Shown here piece by piece: positions 1 to 5,812 of a DNA stretch of 5,812 nucleotides; position 1 is the stretch's first letter, and the number at the start of each line of letters is the position of its first letter. The notes beneath the pieces are model-generated. The model searched no databases. It worked only from the letters and a program-made list of their open reading frames with translations, and was not told the origin of the DNA. Position numbers and translations under genes: made by a program. The stretch spans positions 1-5,812 of the forward strand of contig NZ_JALXVH010000087.1 of NCBI RefSeq assembly GCF_025149945.1, written 5' to 3'. The stretch is from Kocuria sp. p3-SID1428 (GTDB taxonomy: Bacteria > Actinomycetota > Actinomycetes > Actinomycetales > Micrococcaceae).

Positions 1-1609
1 AGAAGTGGCGCGCCCCGGTCGTGTACATGGTCACTCCGGCGGCCTCCGCGGCCGCGATGACCTCCTCGTCGCGGATCGACCCGCCGGGCTGGACCACGGC
101 CCGCACACCGGCCTGCAGCAGCACCTCCAGGCCGTCGGCGAACGGGAAGAACGCATCCGAGGCGGCGACGGAGCCCTCGGCGCGGCGCTTGCCGTCCGAG
201 TCCAGGGTGTTCGCCCGCTCGACCGCCAGGCGGCACGAGTCCACGCGGTTGACCTGGCCCATGCCGATGCCGACCGTGGCGCCGTCATCGGCGAGCAGGA
301 TCGCGTTCGACTTCACCGGGCGCAGCGCCTTCCAGGCGAAGGCCAGATCGGCCAGGGTCTGCTCATCGGCGGCCTGACCGGCCACGAGCGTCCAGTTCGC
401 GGGATCGTCGCCCTCGGCCTGGCTGCGATCGGCCACCTGCATCAGCGCGCCGCCGGAGATCTGACGGAACTCGAGCGGATCGCGGCCGAAGCCCTCCGGC
501 AGGCGCAGCAGGCGGATGTTCTTCTTCTGCGTGAGGATCTCCAGGGCGGCCGGCTCGAAGTCCGGAGCCACCACGACCTCGGTGAAGATGTCCTTGACGG
601 TGCGGGCCATGGCCTCGCTCACCGGCCGGTTCACAGCGATCACTCCGCCGTAGGCCGAGAGCGGATCGCAGGCGTGGGCCTTGCGGTGGGCATCTGCCAC
701 CGGGTCCTCGGCGCCCGGTGTGGCCACGGCCAGACCGCACGGATTGTTGTGCTTGACGACCGCCACGGCGGGCTCGTCGAAGTCGCCCACGGTGCGCAGA
801 GCGGCGTCGGCGTCGACGTAGTTGTTGTAGGACATGGCCTTGCCGTGCAGCTGCTCGGCCTGGGCGATGCCCGCAGACGCCGCCTGATCCAGGTAGAGGG
901 CCGCGGCCTGGTGGGGGTTCTCGCCGTAGCGCAGGGTCTCGGCGCGCTCGAAGCCCAGACCGGCGTACGGCGGCATGACCAGGTCCGCCTGCGGGTCGTC
1001 CGCAAGCAGCGTCTTCTGGGTCCACTCGGCCACGGCGGTGTCATAGGCGGCCGTGTGCGAGAAGGCGGCGGCGGCCAGGCGGCGGCGCGCGGCCAGGTCG
1101 AACCCGCCGTCCGAGGCGGCCGCCACGACGTCGTCGTAGCGGGCCGGGTCCACGACCACGGCCACGGACGGGTGGTTCTTGGCTGCCGCGCGGACCATGG
1201 ACGGCCCGCCGATGTCGATCTGCTCGACGACCTCGTCTCGCCCGGCGCCGGAGCGTACGGTCTCGGCGAACGGGTACAGGTTCACGACCACCAGGTCGAA
1301 GGACTCGATCTCGAGCTGCTGCAGCTGCCGGACGTGGTCGTCCTTGCGGCGATCGGCCAGGATGCCGGCGTGCACGCGCGGGTGCAGGGTCTTCACCCGG
1401 CCCTCGAGGCACTCGGGGAACCCGGTCAGGTCGGCGACCTCGGTCACGGGAACGCCGGCCTCGGCGATGCGCTTGGCCGTGGAGCCGGTCGAGACGAGGG
1501 AGACTCCGGCGGAGTGCAGGCCCTGGGCGAGCTCCTCCAGACCGGTCTTGTCGTAGACGGAGATCAGCGCGCGCTTCACGGGCAGGCGGTCCAGCTGGTT
1601 CTGGCTCAC
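1..1609 (-). CDS. purH: PurH, bifunctional AICAR formyltransferase / IMP cyclohydrolase (3' end cut by window edge)
   Basis: This enzyme catalyses the last two steps of de novo purine synthesis in the cytoplasm: 10-formyl-THF-dependent formylation of AICAR to FAICAR, then cyclisation to IMP. The 536 residues present cover essentially the whole protein (E. coli PurH is 529). The N-terminal IMP cyclohydrolase domain has [11 protein letters not shown] (17-27), STGSTAKRI (40-48), [15 protein letters not shown] (70-84), NLYPF (110-114) and [15 protein letters not shown] (131-145). The transformylase domain has RYGENPHQ (227-234), the KHNNPCG motif with catalytic Lys286-His287, [12 protein letters not shown] (484-495) and [12 protein letters not shown] (507-518). 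It runs off the left edge at TGARHF, where family members normally end one or two residues later. I chose the GTG at 1609 because an AGGAAG ribosome binding site lies 9 bases upstream and the conserved core begins about 13 residues in. It lies downstream of purN on the same strand with a 95-base gap, so it could be co-transcribed or use its own promoter. Identity is certain; the start is likely. Confidence 0.97.
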   Translation of the reverse strand, partial: MSQNQLDRLPVKRALISVYDKTGLEELAQGLHSAGVSLVSTGSTAKRIAEAGVPVTEVADLTGFPECLEGRVKTLHPRVHAGILADRRKDDHVRQLQQLEIESFDLVVVNLYPFAETVRSGAGRDEVVEQIDIGGPSMVRAAAKNHPSVAVVVDPARYDDVVAAASDGGFDLAARRRLAAAAFSHTAAYDTAVAEWTQKTLLADDPQADLVMPPYAGLGFERAETLRYGENPHQAAALYLDQAASAGIAQAEQLHGKAMSYNNYVDADAALRTVGDFDEPAVAVVKHNNPCGLAVATPGAEDPVADAHRKAHACDPLSAYGGVIAVNRPVSEAMARTVKDIFTEVVVAPDFEPAALEILTQKKNIRLLRLPEGFGRDPLEFRQISGGALMQVADRSQAEGDDPANWTLVAGQAADEQTLADLAFAWKALRPVKSNAILLADDGATVGIGMGQVNRVDSCRLAVERANTLDSDGKRRAEGSVAASDAFFPFADGLEVLLQAGVRAVVQPGGSIRDEEVIAAAEAAGVTMYTTGARHF

Positions 1610-1618
1610 AGACGGTCA

Positions 1619-1624
1619 CTTCCT
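1619..1624 (-). promoter_or_regulatory. Ribosome binding site of purH
   Basis: AGGAAG on the minus strand lies 9 bases upstream of the GTG at 1609. It is the clearest Shine-Dalgarno sequence in the window and decides the purH start. It also shows that purH is translated from an mRNA with a leader, unlike the apparently leaderless neighbours. Confidence 0.7.
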
Positions 1625-1643
1625 GATGGTGGATCGGGGCTCG

Positions 1644-1659
1644 GCGCCGCTTCCGGCGC
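1644..1659 (-). other. Perfect 6-bp inverted repeat (hairpin) in the purH leader
   Basis: On the minus strand the sequence reads GCGCCG, GAAG, CGGCGC: an all-GC 6-bp stem with a four-base loop, ending about 20 bases before the purH ribosome binding site. No T run follows on either strand, so it is not a typical intrinsic terminator. It could be an RNA stem in the purN-purH junction (processing, stability or translation control), or a chance product of high GC content. Confidence 0.45.
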
Positions 1660-1666
1660 GCGCACC

Positions 1667-1672
1667 AGTCTA
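1667..1672 (-). promoter_or_regulatory. Possible -10 box of a purH promoter
   Basis: TAGACT on the minus strand fits the actinobacterial -10 pattern TANNNT and is identical to the hexamer before the gene at 2389. A start site about 7 bases downstream would give a leader of roughly 50 bases containing the hairpin and the AGGAAG ribosome binding site. No convincing -35 box is present at 16-19 bases upstream, so this is tentative. The alternative is that purH is transcribed only from the purN promoter. Confidence 0.35.
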
Positions 1673-1704
1673 GGACCCGTGGAGGGAAGGCGCCTGTGCC
1701 CTGC

Positions 1705-2265
1705 TCAGCCGCGGGAGAGCTGGGCGACCGTGTCCACGAGCAGCTCCCGCTCGGCGGCCTTGATCCGCTCGTGCAGCGAGTCCTCGTCGTCCTCCGGGGC
1801 CACGGCGACGGCGGTCTGGGCCAGGATCTGCCCCGCATCGACCTCCGGGACCACGCGGTGGACCGTGGCGCCGGTGATCTTCACCCCGTGGGCGAGGGCG
1901 TCGCGCACGCCGTGGGCGCCGGGGAAGGACGGCAGCAGGGCCGGATGGGTGTTGATCAGGCGATCGGCGAACGCTGCCACGAACTGCGCGTCGAGGATCC
2001 GCATGAACCCGGCCAGGATCACCAGGTCGGGCTCACGCTCGGCCACCGCGGACTGGAGCGCGCGGTTCCAGCTGGGGCGGTCGGAGTACGACGACGGCGC
2101 CACGAGGAAGTCCTCGACGCCTGCGGCACGGGCGCGCTCGAGCCCGGCGCAGTCCTTGTCGGCTCCCACAGCGACGATCTCGGCAGGGATCCGGCCGTCG
2201 GCGACGGCATCGAGCAGAGCCTGTGCGGTGGTCCCGGAGCCGGAGAGGAGGATGACGAGGCGCAT
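1705..2265 (-). CDS. purN: PurN, phosphoribosylglycinamide formyltransferase
   Basis: This cytoplasmic enzyme transfers a formyl group from 10-formyl-THF to glycinamide ribonucleotide, the third step of de novo purine synthesis. The protein has 186 residues and is the single formyltransferase domain. Visible motifs are the N-terminal nucleotide-binding loop LLSGSGTTAQALLDA (6-20), LAGFMRIL (84-91), and NTHPALLPSFPG (105-116) holding the catalytic Asn105 and His107. GATVHRVVPEVDAGQILAQ (132-150) contains Asp143, matching catalytic Asp144 of E. coli. The loop carries Thr-Thr where E. coli has Ser-Asn; the M. tuberculosis protein also diverges there. The reading frame stays open upstream to 2838, but homology begins at the ATG at 2265, and a TAGGAT box sits exactly 7 bases before that ATG, favouring this start and a leaderless mRNA. 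It ends soon after the last conserved helix, without the roughly 20-residue extension I recall in the mycobacterial protein. It lies upstream of purH on the same strand. Confidence 0.96.
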   Translation of the reverse strand: MRLVILLSGSGTTAQALLDAVADGRIPAEIVAVGADKDCAGLERARAAGVEDFLVAPSSYSDRPSWNRALQSAVAEREPDLVILAGFMRILDAQFVAAFADRLINTHPALLPSFPGAHGVRDALAHGVKITGATVHRVVPEVDAGQILAQTAVAVAPEDDEDSLHERIKAAERELLVDTVAQLSRG

Positions 2266-2272
2266 GTCTGGA

Positions 2273-2278
2273 ATCCTA
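2273..2278 (-). promoter_or_regulatory. -10 box of purN, probably giving a leaderless mRNA
   Basis: TAGGAT on the minus strand fits TANNNT and ends 7 bases before the purN ATG, so transcription would begin at or next to the A of the start codon. There is no Shine-Dalgarno sequence between them. Leaderless genes with this geometry are common in Actinobacteria. A good -35 box at standard spacing is not visible. Confidence is raised by the matching arrangement of the divergent gene. Confidence 0.55.
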
Positions 2279-2375
2279 TCGACGGCCCCGGACACGACGC
2301 CTCGACAGGGACGATCCCCTCCGATGCGCCCCGCCTGCGTGACCGGTCGGTGCCGCCCGTGCAGGGCCCGGCCCG

Positions 2376-2381
2376 TAGACT
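2376..2381 (+). promoter_or_regulatory. -10 box of the small membrane protein gene, probably leaderless
   Basis: TAGACT ends 7 bases before the ATG at 2389, with no Shine-Dalgarno sequence in between. This mirrors the purN promoter on the other strand, and the two -10 boxes are about 100 bases apart, back to back. The -35 region is GC-rich and not recognisable. Confidence 0.55.
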
Positions 2382-2388
2382 CGGGTCC

Positions 2389-2868
2389 ATGAGCTCCGCA
2401 CCTCCCCCTCCGAGCCCCGCGCCCCCGCGACCGGAAGCAGGCGGCGAGGATCCGGAGCCGCGCGTGATCAGCGGGCCGGCCGGCACCGCCCTGATCGCCC
2501 TGCTGGCCGTGGGCGCGGCCATGATGCTGACCTCCGGACCGCTGTGGATGACCTTGGCCGGGCTCGTGGCCGCTGTGATCGGCCTGATCCTGGCCGTCGT
2601 GGCGCTGGCGCGGATCCGGCGCGCCCCGCGCAAGGGAACGGTCATCCTGACCTCGATCATCGCGCTGGTCATCGGGCTGTGGAGCCTTCTGGGCGGCGGC
2701 GCACGGCTGCTGTTCTGGGACCAGGTCTCGGCCTATGACACCTGCGTGTCGACCTCGGTGACGATCGCCGGGACGTCGTCCTGCCAGCAGGAGCTCGAGG
2801 ACGGCCTGCGCGAGTCGATCCTGCCCGGCTCCGTCCAAGACGGCGCCGGATCCGAGCCCACGTCCTGA
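2389..2868 (+). CDS. Small three-helix membrane protein of unknown function
   Basis: I do not recognise this 159-residue protein. It begins with a proline-rich, probably disordered segment (residues 1-28). Three hydrophobic segments follow at about 30-49, 51-75 and 84-108. The basic loop RIRRAPRK (75-82) between helices 2 and 3 would be cytoplasmic by the positive-inside rule, which puts the N-terminus inside and the C-terminal 50 residues outside. That external tail has two cysteines (119 and 132) spaced 13 apart, able in principle to form a disulfide, and ends in an acidic, Gly/Ser-rich stretch. The ATG at 2389 is supported by a TAGACT box 7 bases upstream. The gene is on the opposite strand to its neighbours: it diverges from purN and converges on perM with 12 bases between stop codons. 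It resembles the many small DUF4190-like membrane proteins of Actinobacteria in layout only, and I would not assign a family. That it is a real gene is likely from its clear membrane topology and promoter. Confidence 0.8.
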   Translation: MSSAPPPPSPAPPRPEAGGEDPEPRVISGPAGTALIALLAVGAAMMLTSGPLWMTLAGLVAAVIGLILAVVALARIRRAPRKGTVILTSIIALVIGLWSLLGGGARLLFWDQVSAYDTCVSTSVTIAGTSSCQQELEDGLRESILPGSVQDGAGSEPTS

Positions 2869-2880
2869 GCTTGCCCGCCC

Positions 2881-4473
2881 TCAGCGGTCGCGGACGGCCT
2901 TGCGCCTGCGTCGACGCCGCTCCTGCGCGGATTCCCTGCGCTGGCGCCGGGCCTGCATGGCCTCGGCGCGCTGGCGTCGCCGCTGCTTGATCTCCGCCCG
3001 CCTGTGGGCCTCGCGCTGACGATCCGCCTCCGCGCGCGAGGCCGCCTCCCGCCGGGCGCGCTCTTGCTCGTCCGGCGCACTCCACAGCTCGTCGTCCTCG
3101 GAGGCCTCCGGCTCGACCTCGGCCACCGCCCCGGTGCGCACTGCCCGACGGCGATCCGCCCAGGGGCTGAGGATCAGCGCGAGCAGAGCGCCCAGCGCGA
3201 CCTCGATCCCGACGGCCAGCGCGAGCGCCAGCGGATCGGGGCCCACTTGCGTGAGGGCGCCCAGGCCCAGCGAACCGGAGGAGGCCGCGCCCAGCAGCAG
3301 CATGAGGGCACCAGTCACGGCCCCGATCAGCACCGAGGTCACCACGATGACCACGGGCACCGAGAGCCAACGGGCCGGCAGCCGCACGGCGATCCACTCC
3401 CCCAGGTGATCCTCGCCCTCGCGGGCGAACCAGTGCCCGGCGACGGCGCCGCCGAGCACGAGCAGGGCGGGGGCGCCCAGCAGCGCCGGGGACGGATCAT
3501 GACCGGGCAGGATCGCGAGGATCGGCAGCGCGGGAAGGTTCTCGGTCTGCGTTCCCACGGGGGTGATCGCCGTGCCCTCGCCGATCGCGAAGCCTGCACC
3601 CGAAGCCCATGCGCTCGCCCACAGCACGAGATCGGGCAGCAGGGCGAAGTGCAGCATGGTCACCGCGATGTCGCCGGGGATGTCGGTGCCCAGCGCCCGA
3701 TGCGCCTCGAGCATGGACTCGGCGCCGACGCCCATGGCCAGCAGCAGGCACAGCGCACCGGCCAGCACGGCGCACAGCGCCCCGATGCCTCCGGCTCGCA
3801 GCAGCGCCCAGAGATAGGACCCCGCCCAGCGGTAGTCCTGGCGCATCCGGTGCGCTCGGGCCACCGCGCGCCGCCCCACCAGGGCGGCCGCGGAGCCGTC
3901 CTCCACCATGGCGCCGATCGCGATGAAGAGGCAGACGACCCAGCCTCCGATCAGCGCCGCCCACAGCGGGGAGGCGGCCGAGGCAGGCGTGCGGGCCACG
4001 AGTGCGACCACAGCGGCCAGGCCCGCGTGGGTGAGCCCCGCGGTGAGCACCGCCGCGCCGAGCCGGGCGCCCGACGGCGCTCCCCGAGCCATGCGCACGC
4101 CGACCGCATAAGACAGCCAGGCAGTGAGCACGCTCAGCCCCAGCGGCACCAGGCTCACCACGCCCGCCTCTGCCTCCAGCCCCTCTGCGGGGGCGATCAG
4201 CACGTCGACCGGCACGCCGAGGGAGAGCAGCCACAGCTGCGCACCGAGCCCTCCGGCGACCATGACGGGCAGGTGCTCGAAGCCTCCGAGGACGCTCGAG
4301 AGCACGAGCACGATCGTGGTCACCGCCAGCACGGACACCCCGACCCCCAGCCCTGGCAGCACGCCGCGATGCCATGGCACCGAGACGGCAGGGATGTGCT
4401 CCGGGGCCCGGTCAGGGGCGCCGGAGCGATCCGGGGTGGATGCGGCAGCCGGGGAAGCAGGACGATCGATCAT
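2881..4473 (-). CDS. perM: PerM-like DUF6350 polytopic membrane protein, cell-division associated
   Basis: The product is a 530-residue integral membrane protein with about nine or ten hydrophobic segments (roughly 38-62, 68-94, 104-127, 137-160, 169-190, 222-248, 270-297, 314-347, 370-396, 412-436). The family signature, as I recall it, is present: LPDLVLW (279-285), GAGFAIGEGT (292-301) and LPALPILAILP (313-323). Mycobacterial PerM (Rv0955) is reported to support cell division by stabilising the divisome protein FtsB. Here the assignment rests on this signature plus the same purN-purH neighbourhood. After the last helix comes an acidic linker (452-462), then a 61-residue tail with 24 arginines and 2 lysines (470-530), probably cytoplasmic and helical. 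I chose the ATG at 4473. An in-frame GTG at 4491 would add six residues; neither has a good ribosome binding site, and a weak GATCAT hexamer lies 8 bases before the ATG. The stop lies 12 bases from that of the convergent gene. Family is confident; FtsB-related function is inferred. Confidence 0.88.
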   Translation of the reverse strand: MIDRPASPAAASTPDRSGAPDRAPEHIPAVSVPWHRGVLPGLGVGVSVLAVTTIVLVLSSVLGGFEHLPVMVAGGLGAQLWLLSLGVPVDVLIAPAEGLEAEAGVVSLVPLGLSVLTAWLSYAVGVRMARGAPSGARLGAAVLTAGLTHAGLAAVVALVARTPASAASPLWAALIGGWVVCLFIAIGAMVEDGSAAALVGRRAVARAHRMRQDYRWAGSYLWALLRAGGIGALCAVLAGALCLLLAMGVGAESMLEAHRALGTDIPGDIAVTMLHFALLPDLVLWASAWASGAGFAIGEGTAITPVGTQTENLPALPILAILPGHDPSPALLGAPALLVLGGAVAGHWFAREGEDHLGEWIAVRLPARWLSVPVVIVVTSVLIGAVTGALMLLLGAASSGSLGLGALTQVGPDPLALALAVGIEVALGALLALILSPWADRRRAVRTGAVAEVEPEASEDDELWSAPDEQERARREAASRAEADRQREAHRRAEIKQRRRQRAEAMQARRQRRESAQERRRRRRKAVRDR

Positions 4474-4613
4474 CGCCGCACATGATCTCACGCTCGCCTG
4501 TCAGCCCCCGGGGTGACGAGCCGCACCCAGGCGGGCATGAGTTCACATCTGCTTCACCGCCCGGCCACGGCTCGGCGGCTCCGGATGCACCCGGGCACTG
4601 CATGCTGGACAGC
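4474..4613. other. Divergent intergenic region between perM and the glycosyltransferase gene
   Basis: About 140 bases separate the two divergent starts and must hold both promoters. On the plus strand, CATGCT at 4601-4606 is the best -10 candidate. On the minus strand only a weak GATCAT (4482-4487) lies near the perM start. No clear operator, terminator, riboswitch or small gene is visible. A 4-bp CCGG inverted repeat near 4581-4594 is too short to mean much. Confidence 0.4.
4601..4606 (+). promoter_or_regulatory. Possible -10 box of the glycosyltransferase gene
   Basis: CATGCT keeps the two most important positions of TANNNT (A at the second, T at the sixth) and ends 7 bases before the GTG at 4614, the same spacing as at purN and at the gene starting at 2389. 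If it is used, the mRNA would be leaderless and begin with GTG, and the overlapping ATG at 4602 could not be the start. The first base does not match and there is no -35 box, so this is tentative. Confidence 0.3.
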
Positions 4614-5804
4614 GTGAGAATCGCTGTCATCGCCGAACAGTTCCTGCCCCACATGAACGGTGTGACCCACTCGGTCATCCGGGTGATCGAGCACCTGCGC
4701 TCCCAGGGCCATCACGCGACGGTCATCTGCCCCGCGGCGGATCCGCTGCAGATGACACACACGGTCGAGACCCTGGACGGCGAGGCGGTCGGCCACCCCT
4801 CCCTGGACGGGATCGTCGTCCACCGGCTGCCGGCCGTGCCGCTGAGCGGCTACTCGGACGTGCGCCTGGCGGCGGGGCCCACGGCCACCGTGCGCCGGAT
4901 CCTCAAGCGCTTCGGCCCGGACGTGGTCCACCTGGCCTCGCCGTTCGTGCTCGGCTGGCGCGGGGTCCAGGCCGCCCACCAGCTCGGGGTCCCCTGCGCG
5001 GCGATCTATCAGACCGAGATCCCCGGCTACGCCGCCCGCTACGGCGCCCCGTTCCTCGAAGACGTGCTGTGGGGACACGTGCAGTCCCTGCACAACCTCG
5101 CGACCGTGACCCTGGCCCCGTCGTCGTTCGCGATCCGCCAGCTGCACGACCACGGCGTGCAGCGCGTGCACATGTGGCGCCGCGGCGTGGACGCCGTGCG
5201 CTTCGATCCCGGCAAGCGCGATGAGGCCTGGCGCCAGCAGATCGGCGGCGGCCGCAAGCTGATCGGATACGTGGGGCGGCTGGCCGCCGAGAAGCAGGTC
5301 GAGGACCTCGCTCGCCTGGATGCCCTGCCGGAGTCTCGCCTGGTGATCGTGGGCTCGGGCCCCGAGGAGCAGTCCCTGCGCCGGAAGCTGCCCAACGCGC
5401 ACTTCGCGGGCTTCCAGGGCGGGGAGGACCTGGCCCGGATGATGGCTGGCTTCGACGTCTTCGTGCACCCCGGCGAGTTCGAGACCTTCTGCCAGACCAT
5501 CCAGGAGGCCATGGCCTCGGGCGTCCCGGTCGTGGCCACGGGCCGCGGCGGTCCCCTGGACCTGGTCGATCAGTCCCGCAACGGCTGGCTGTACCGTCCG
5601 GGCGACCTGGCGCAGCTGGAGCACCACGTCCGCGACCTCGTGGGCGATGACGCCAAGCGGGCCGCCTTCGCCCGCGCAGCGCGCGCGACGGTCGAGTCGC
5701 GCACCTGGGCCGCCATCGGCGACCAGCTGCTCGACCACTACGAGCGCGCCCGCATCACCTCCCAGCGCCACCGCTCGGTGCGCCGCCTCGTGCGCGCCGG
5801 CTGA
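4614..5804 (+). CDS. GT4-family glycosyltransferase, MgtA/PimB type (probable lipid mannosyltransferase)
   Basis: This 396-residue protein is a two-domain GT-B retaining glycosyltransferase of family GT4, of normal length. The N-terminal acceptor domain has RIAVIAEQFLPHMNGVTHSV (2-21), the Gly-containing loop of the family, and DVVHLASP (103-110). The C-terminal domain has GYVGRLAAEK (218-227), whose Arg222 and Lys227 should hold the donor diphosphate. It also has the EX7E motif (Glu290 and Glu298) inside HPGEFETFCQTIQEAMASG (285-303), followed by GVPVVATGRGG (303-313). This pattern is closest, from memory, to mycobacterial MgtA (Rv0557), a GDP-mannose-dependent enzyme acting on glycolipid acceptors at the inner face of the membrane. 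The donor and acceptor here are inferred. I see no signal peptide or membrane span. The GTG at 4614 was chosen because homologs begin directly at this RIA-type strand and a -10-like box lies 7 bases upstream. An in-frame ATG at 4602 would add four residues and has no ribosome binding site. It diverges from perM. Confidence 0.9.
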   Translation: MRIAVIAEQFLPHMNGVTHSVIRVIEHLRSQGHHATVICPAADPLQMTHTVETLDGEAVGHPSLDGIVVHRLPAVPLSGYSDVRLAAGPTATVRRILKRFGPDVVHLASPFVLGWRGVQAAHQLGVPCAAIYQTEIPGYAARYGAPFLEDVLWGHVQSLHNLATVTLAPSSFAIRQLHDHGVQRVHMWRRGVDAVRFDPGKRDEAWRQQIGGGRKLIGYVGRLAAEKQVEDLARLDALPESRLVIVGSGPEEQSLRRKLPNAHFAGFQGGEDLARMMAGFDVFVHPGEFETFCQTIQEAMASGVPVVATGRGGPLDLVDQSRNGWLYRPGDLAQLEHHVRDLVGDDAKRAAFARAARATVESRTWAAIGDQLLDHYERARITSQRHRSVRRLVRAG

Positions 5805-5812
5805 GTCGGGCG

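Noticed and set aside
1610..1704. ZTP (pfl) riboswitch upstream of purH
   Set aside because: The conserved 3' element of that motif, including CCGCCUGGGCA, is absent and only a simple 6-bp hairpin is present. The purN upstream region also lacks it.
5..2392. A 795-codon open frame on the plus strand, antisense to purH and purN
   Set aside because: Its translation is rich in Arg, Gly, His and Val without domain motifs, and it mirrors two certain genes. Long antisense frames are expected in GC-rich codon usage.
2266..2838. Upstream in-frame extension of purN to give a 377-residue protein
   Set aside because: Homology begins at the ATG at 2265. The extension is antisense to the small membrane gene and crosses both -10 boxes.
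2865..2884. CTGAG/CTCAG inverted repeat as a bidirectional terminator
   Set aside because: The stem is 5 bp with a 10-base loop and no T run, and it arises mainly from the two facing TGA stop codons.
2884..3080. Apparent short tandem repeats of GCGCTGGCG type in the 3' part of perM
   Set aside because: They are imperfect and irregular, and are explained by repeated Arg, Gln and Ala codons in the basic tail.
3004..4485. A 493-codon open frame on the plus strand, antisense to perM
   Set aside because: It is a low-complexity shadow of perM with His/Gln/Arg-rich sequence, no ribosome binding site and no recognisable fold.
4554..5771. A 405-codon open frame on the minus strand, antisense to the glycosyltransferase
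   Set aside because: It is an antisense mirror of a gene with clear catalytic motifs and shows no protein features of its own.

Overview
The window is a very GC-rich, gene-dense stretch of an actinobacterial chromosome. It carries five protein genes, no RNA genes, no mobile elements and no repeat arrays. The order perM-purN-purH on one strand matches the order of Rv0955-Rv0956-Rv0957 in Mycobacterium tuberculosis. The MgtA-type glycosyltransferase, the PerM/DUF6350 protein and the TANNNT -10 boxes lying 7 bases before start codons also point to Actinomycetota. I would guess Micrococcales (a Micrococcaceae relative), but the genus cannot be fixed from this sequence alone.

Layout from left to right. 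(1) On the minus strand, purH (bifunctional AICAR transformylase/IMP cyclohydrolase) runs off the left edge and lacks only its last residue or two and its stop codon. (2) A 95-base gap holds the purH ribosome binding site, a perfect 6-bp hairpin and a possible -10 box. (3) On the minus strand, purN (glycinamide ribonucleotide formyltransferase) is complete. (4) A 123-base divergent promoter region has a -10-like hexamer exactly 7 bases before each start codon, which suggests leaderless mRNAs in both directions. (5) On the plus strand there is a small unrecognised three-helix membrane protein. (6) It converges on perM (minus strand), a DUF6350 polytopic membrane protein linked to cell division, with 12 bases between the stop codons. 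(7) A divergent region of about 140 bases follows. (8) On the plus strand, a GT4 glycosyltransferase of the MgtA/PimB type ends 8 bases before the right edge.

PurN and PurH perform the two 10-formyl-tetrahydrofolate-dependent steps of de novo purine synthesis, and PurH also closes the IMP ring. PerM and the glycosyltransferase are envelope-related (division and probably mannolipid synthesis). The small membrane protein sits on the opposite strand inside an otherwise co-directional cluster and is the least explained gene. I see core metabolism and envelope genes with some interesting regulatory and accessory details, and no evidence of an undescribed multi-gene system.
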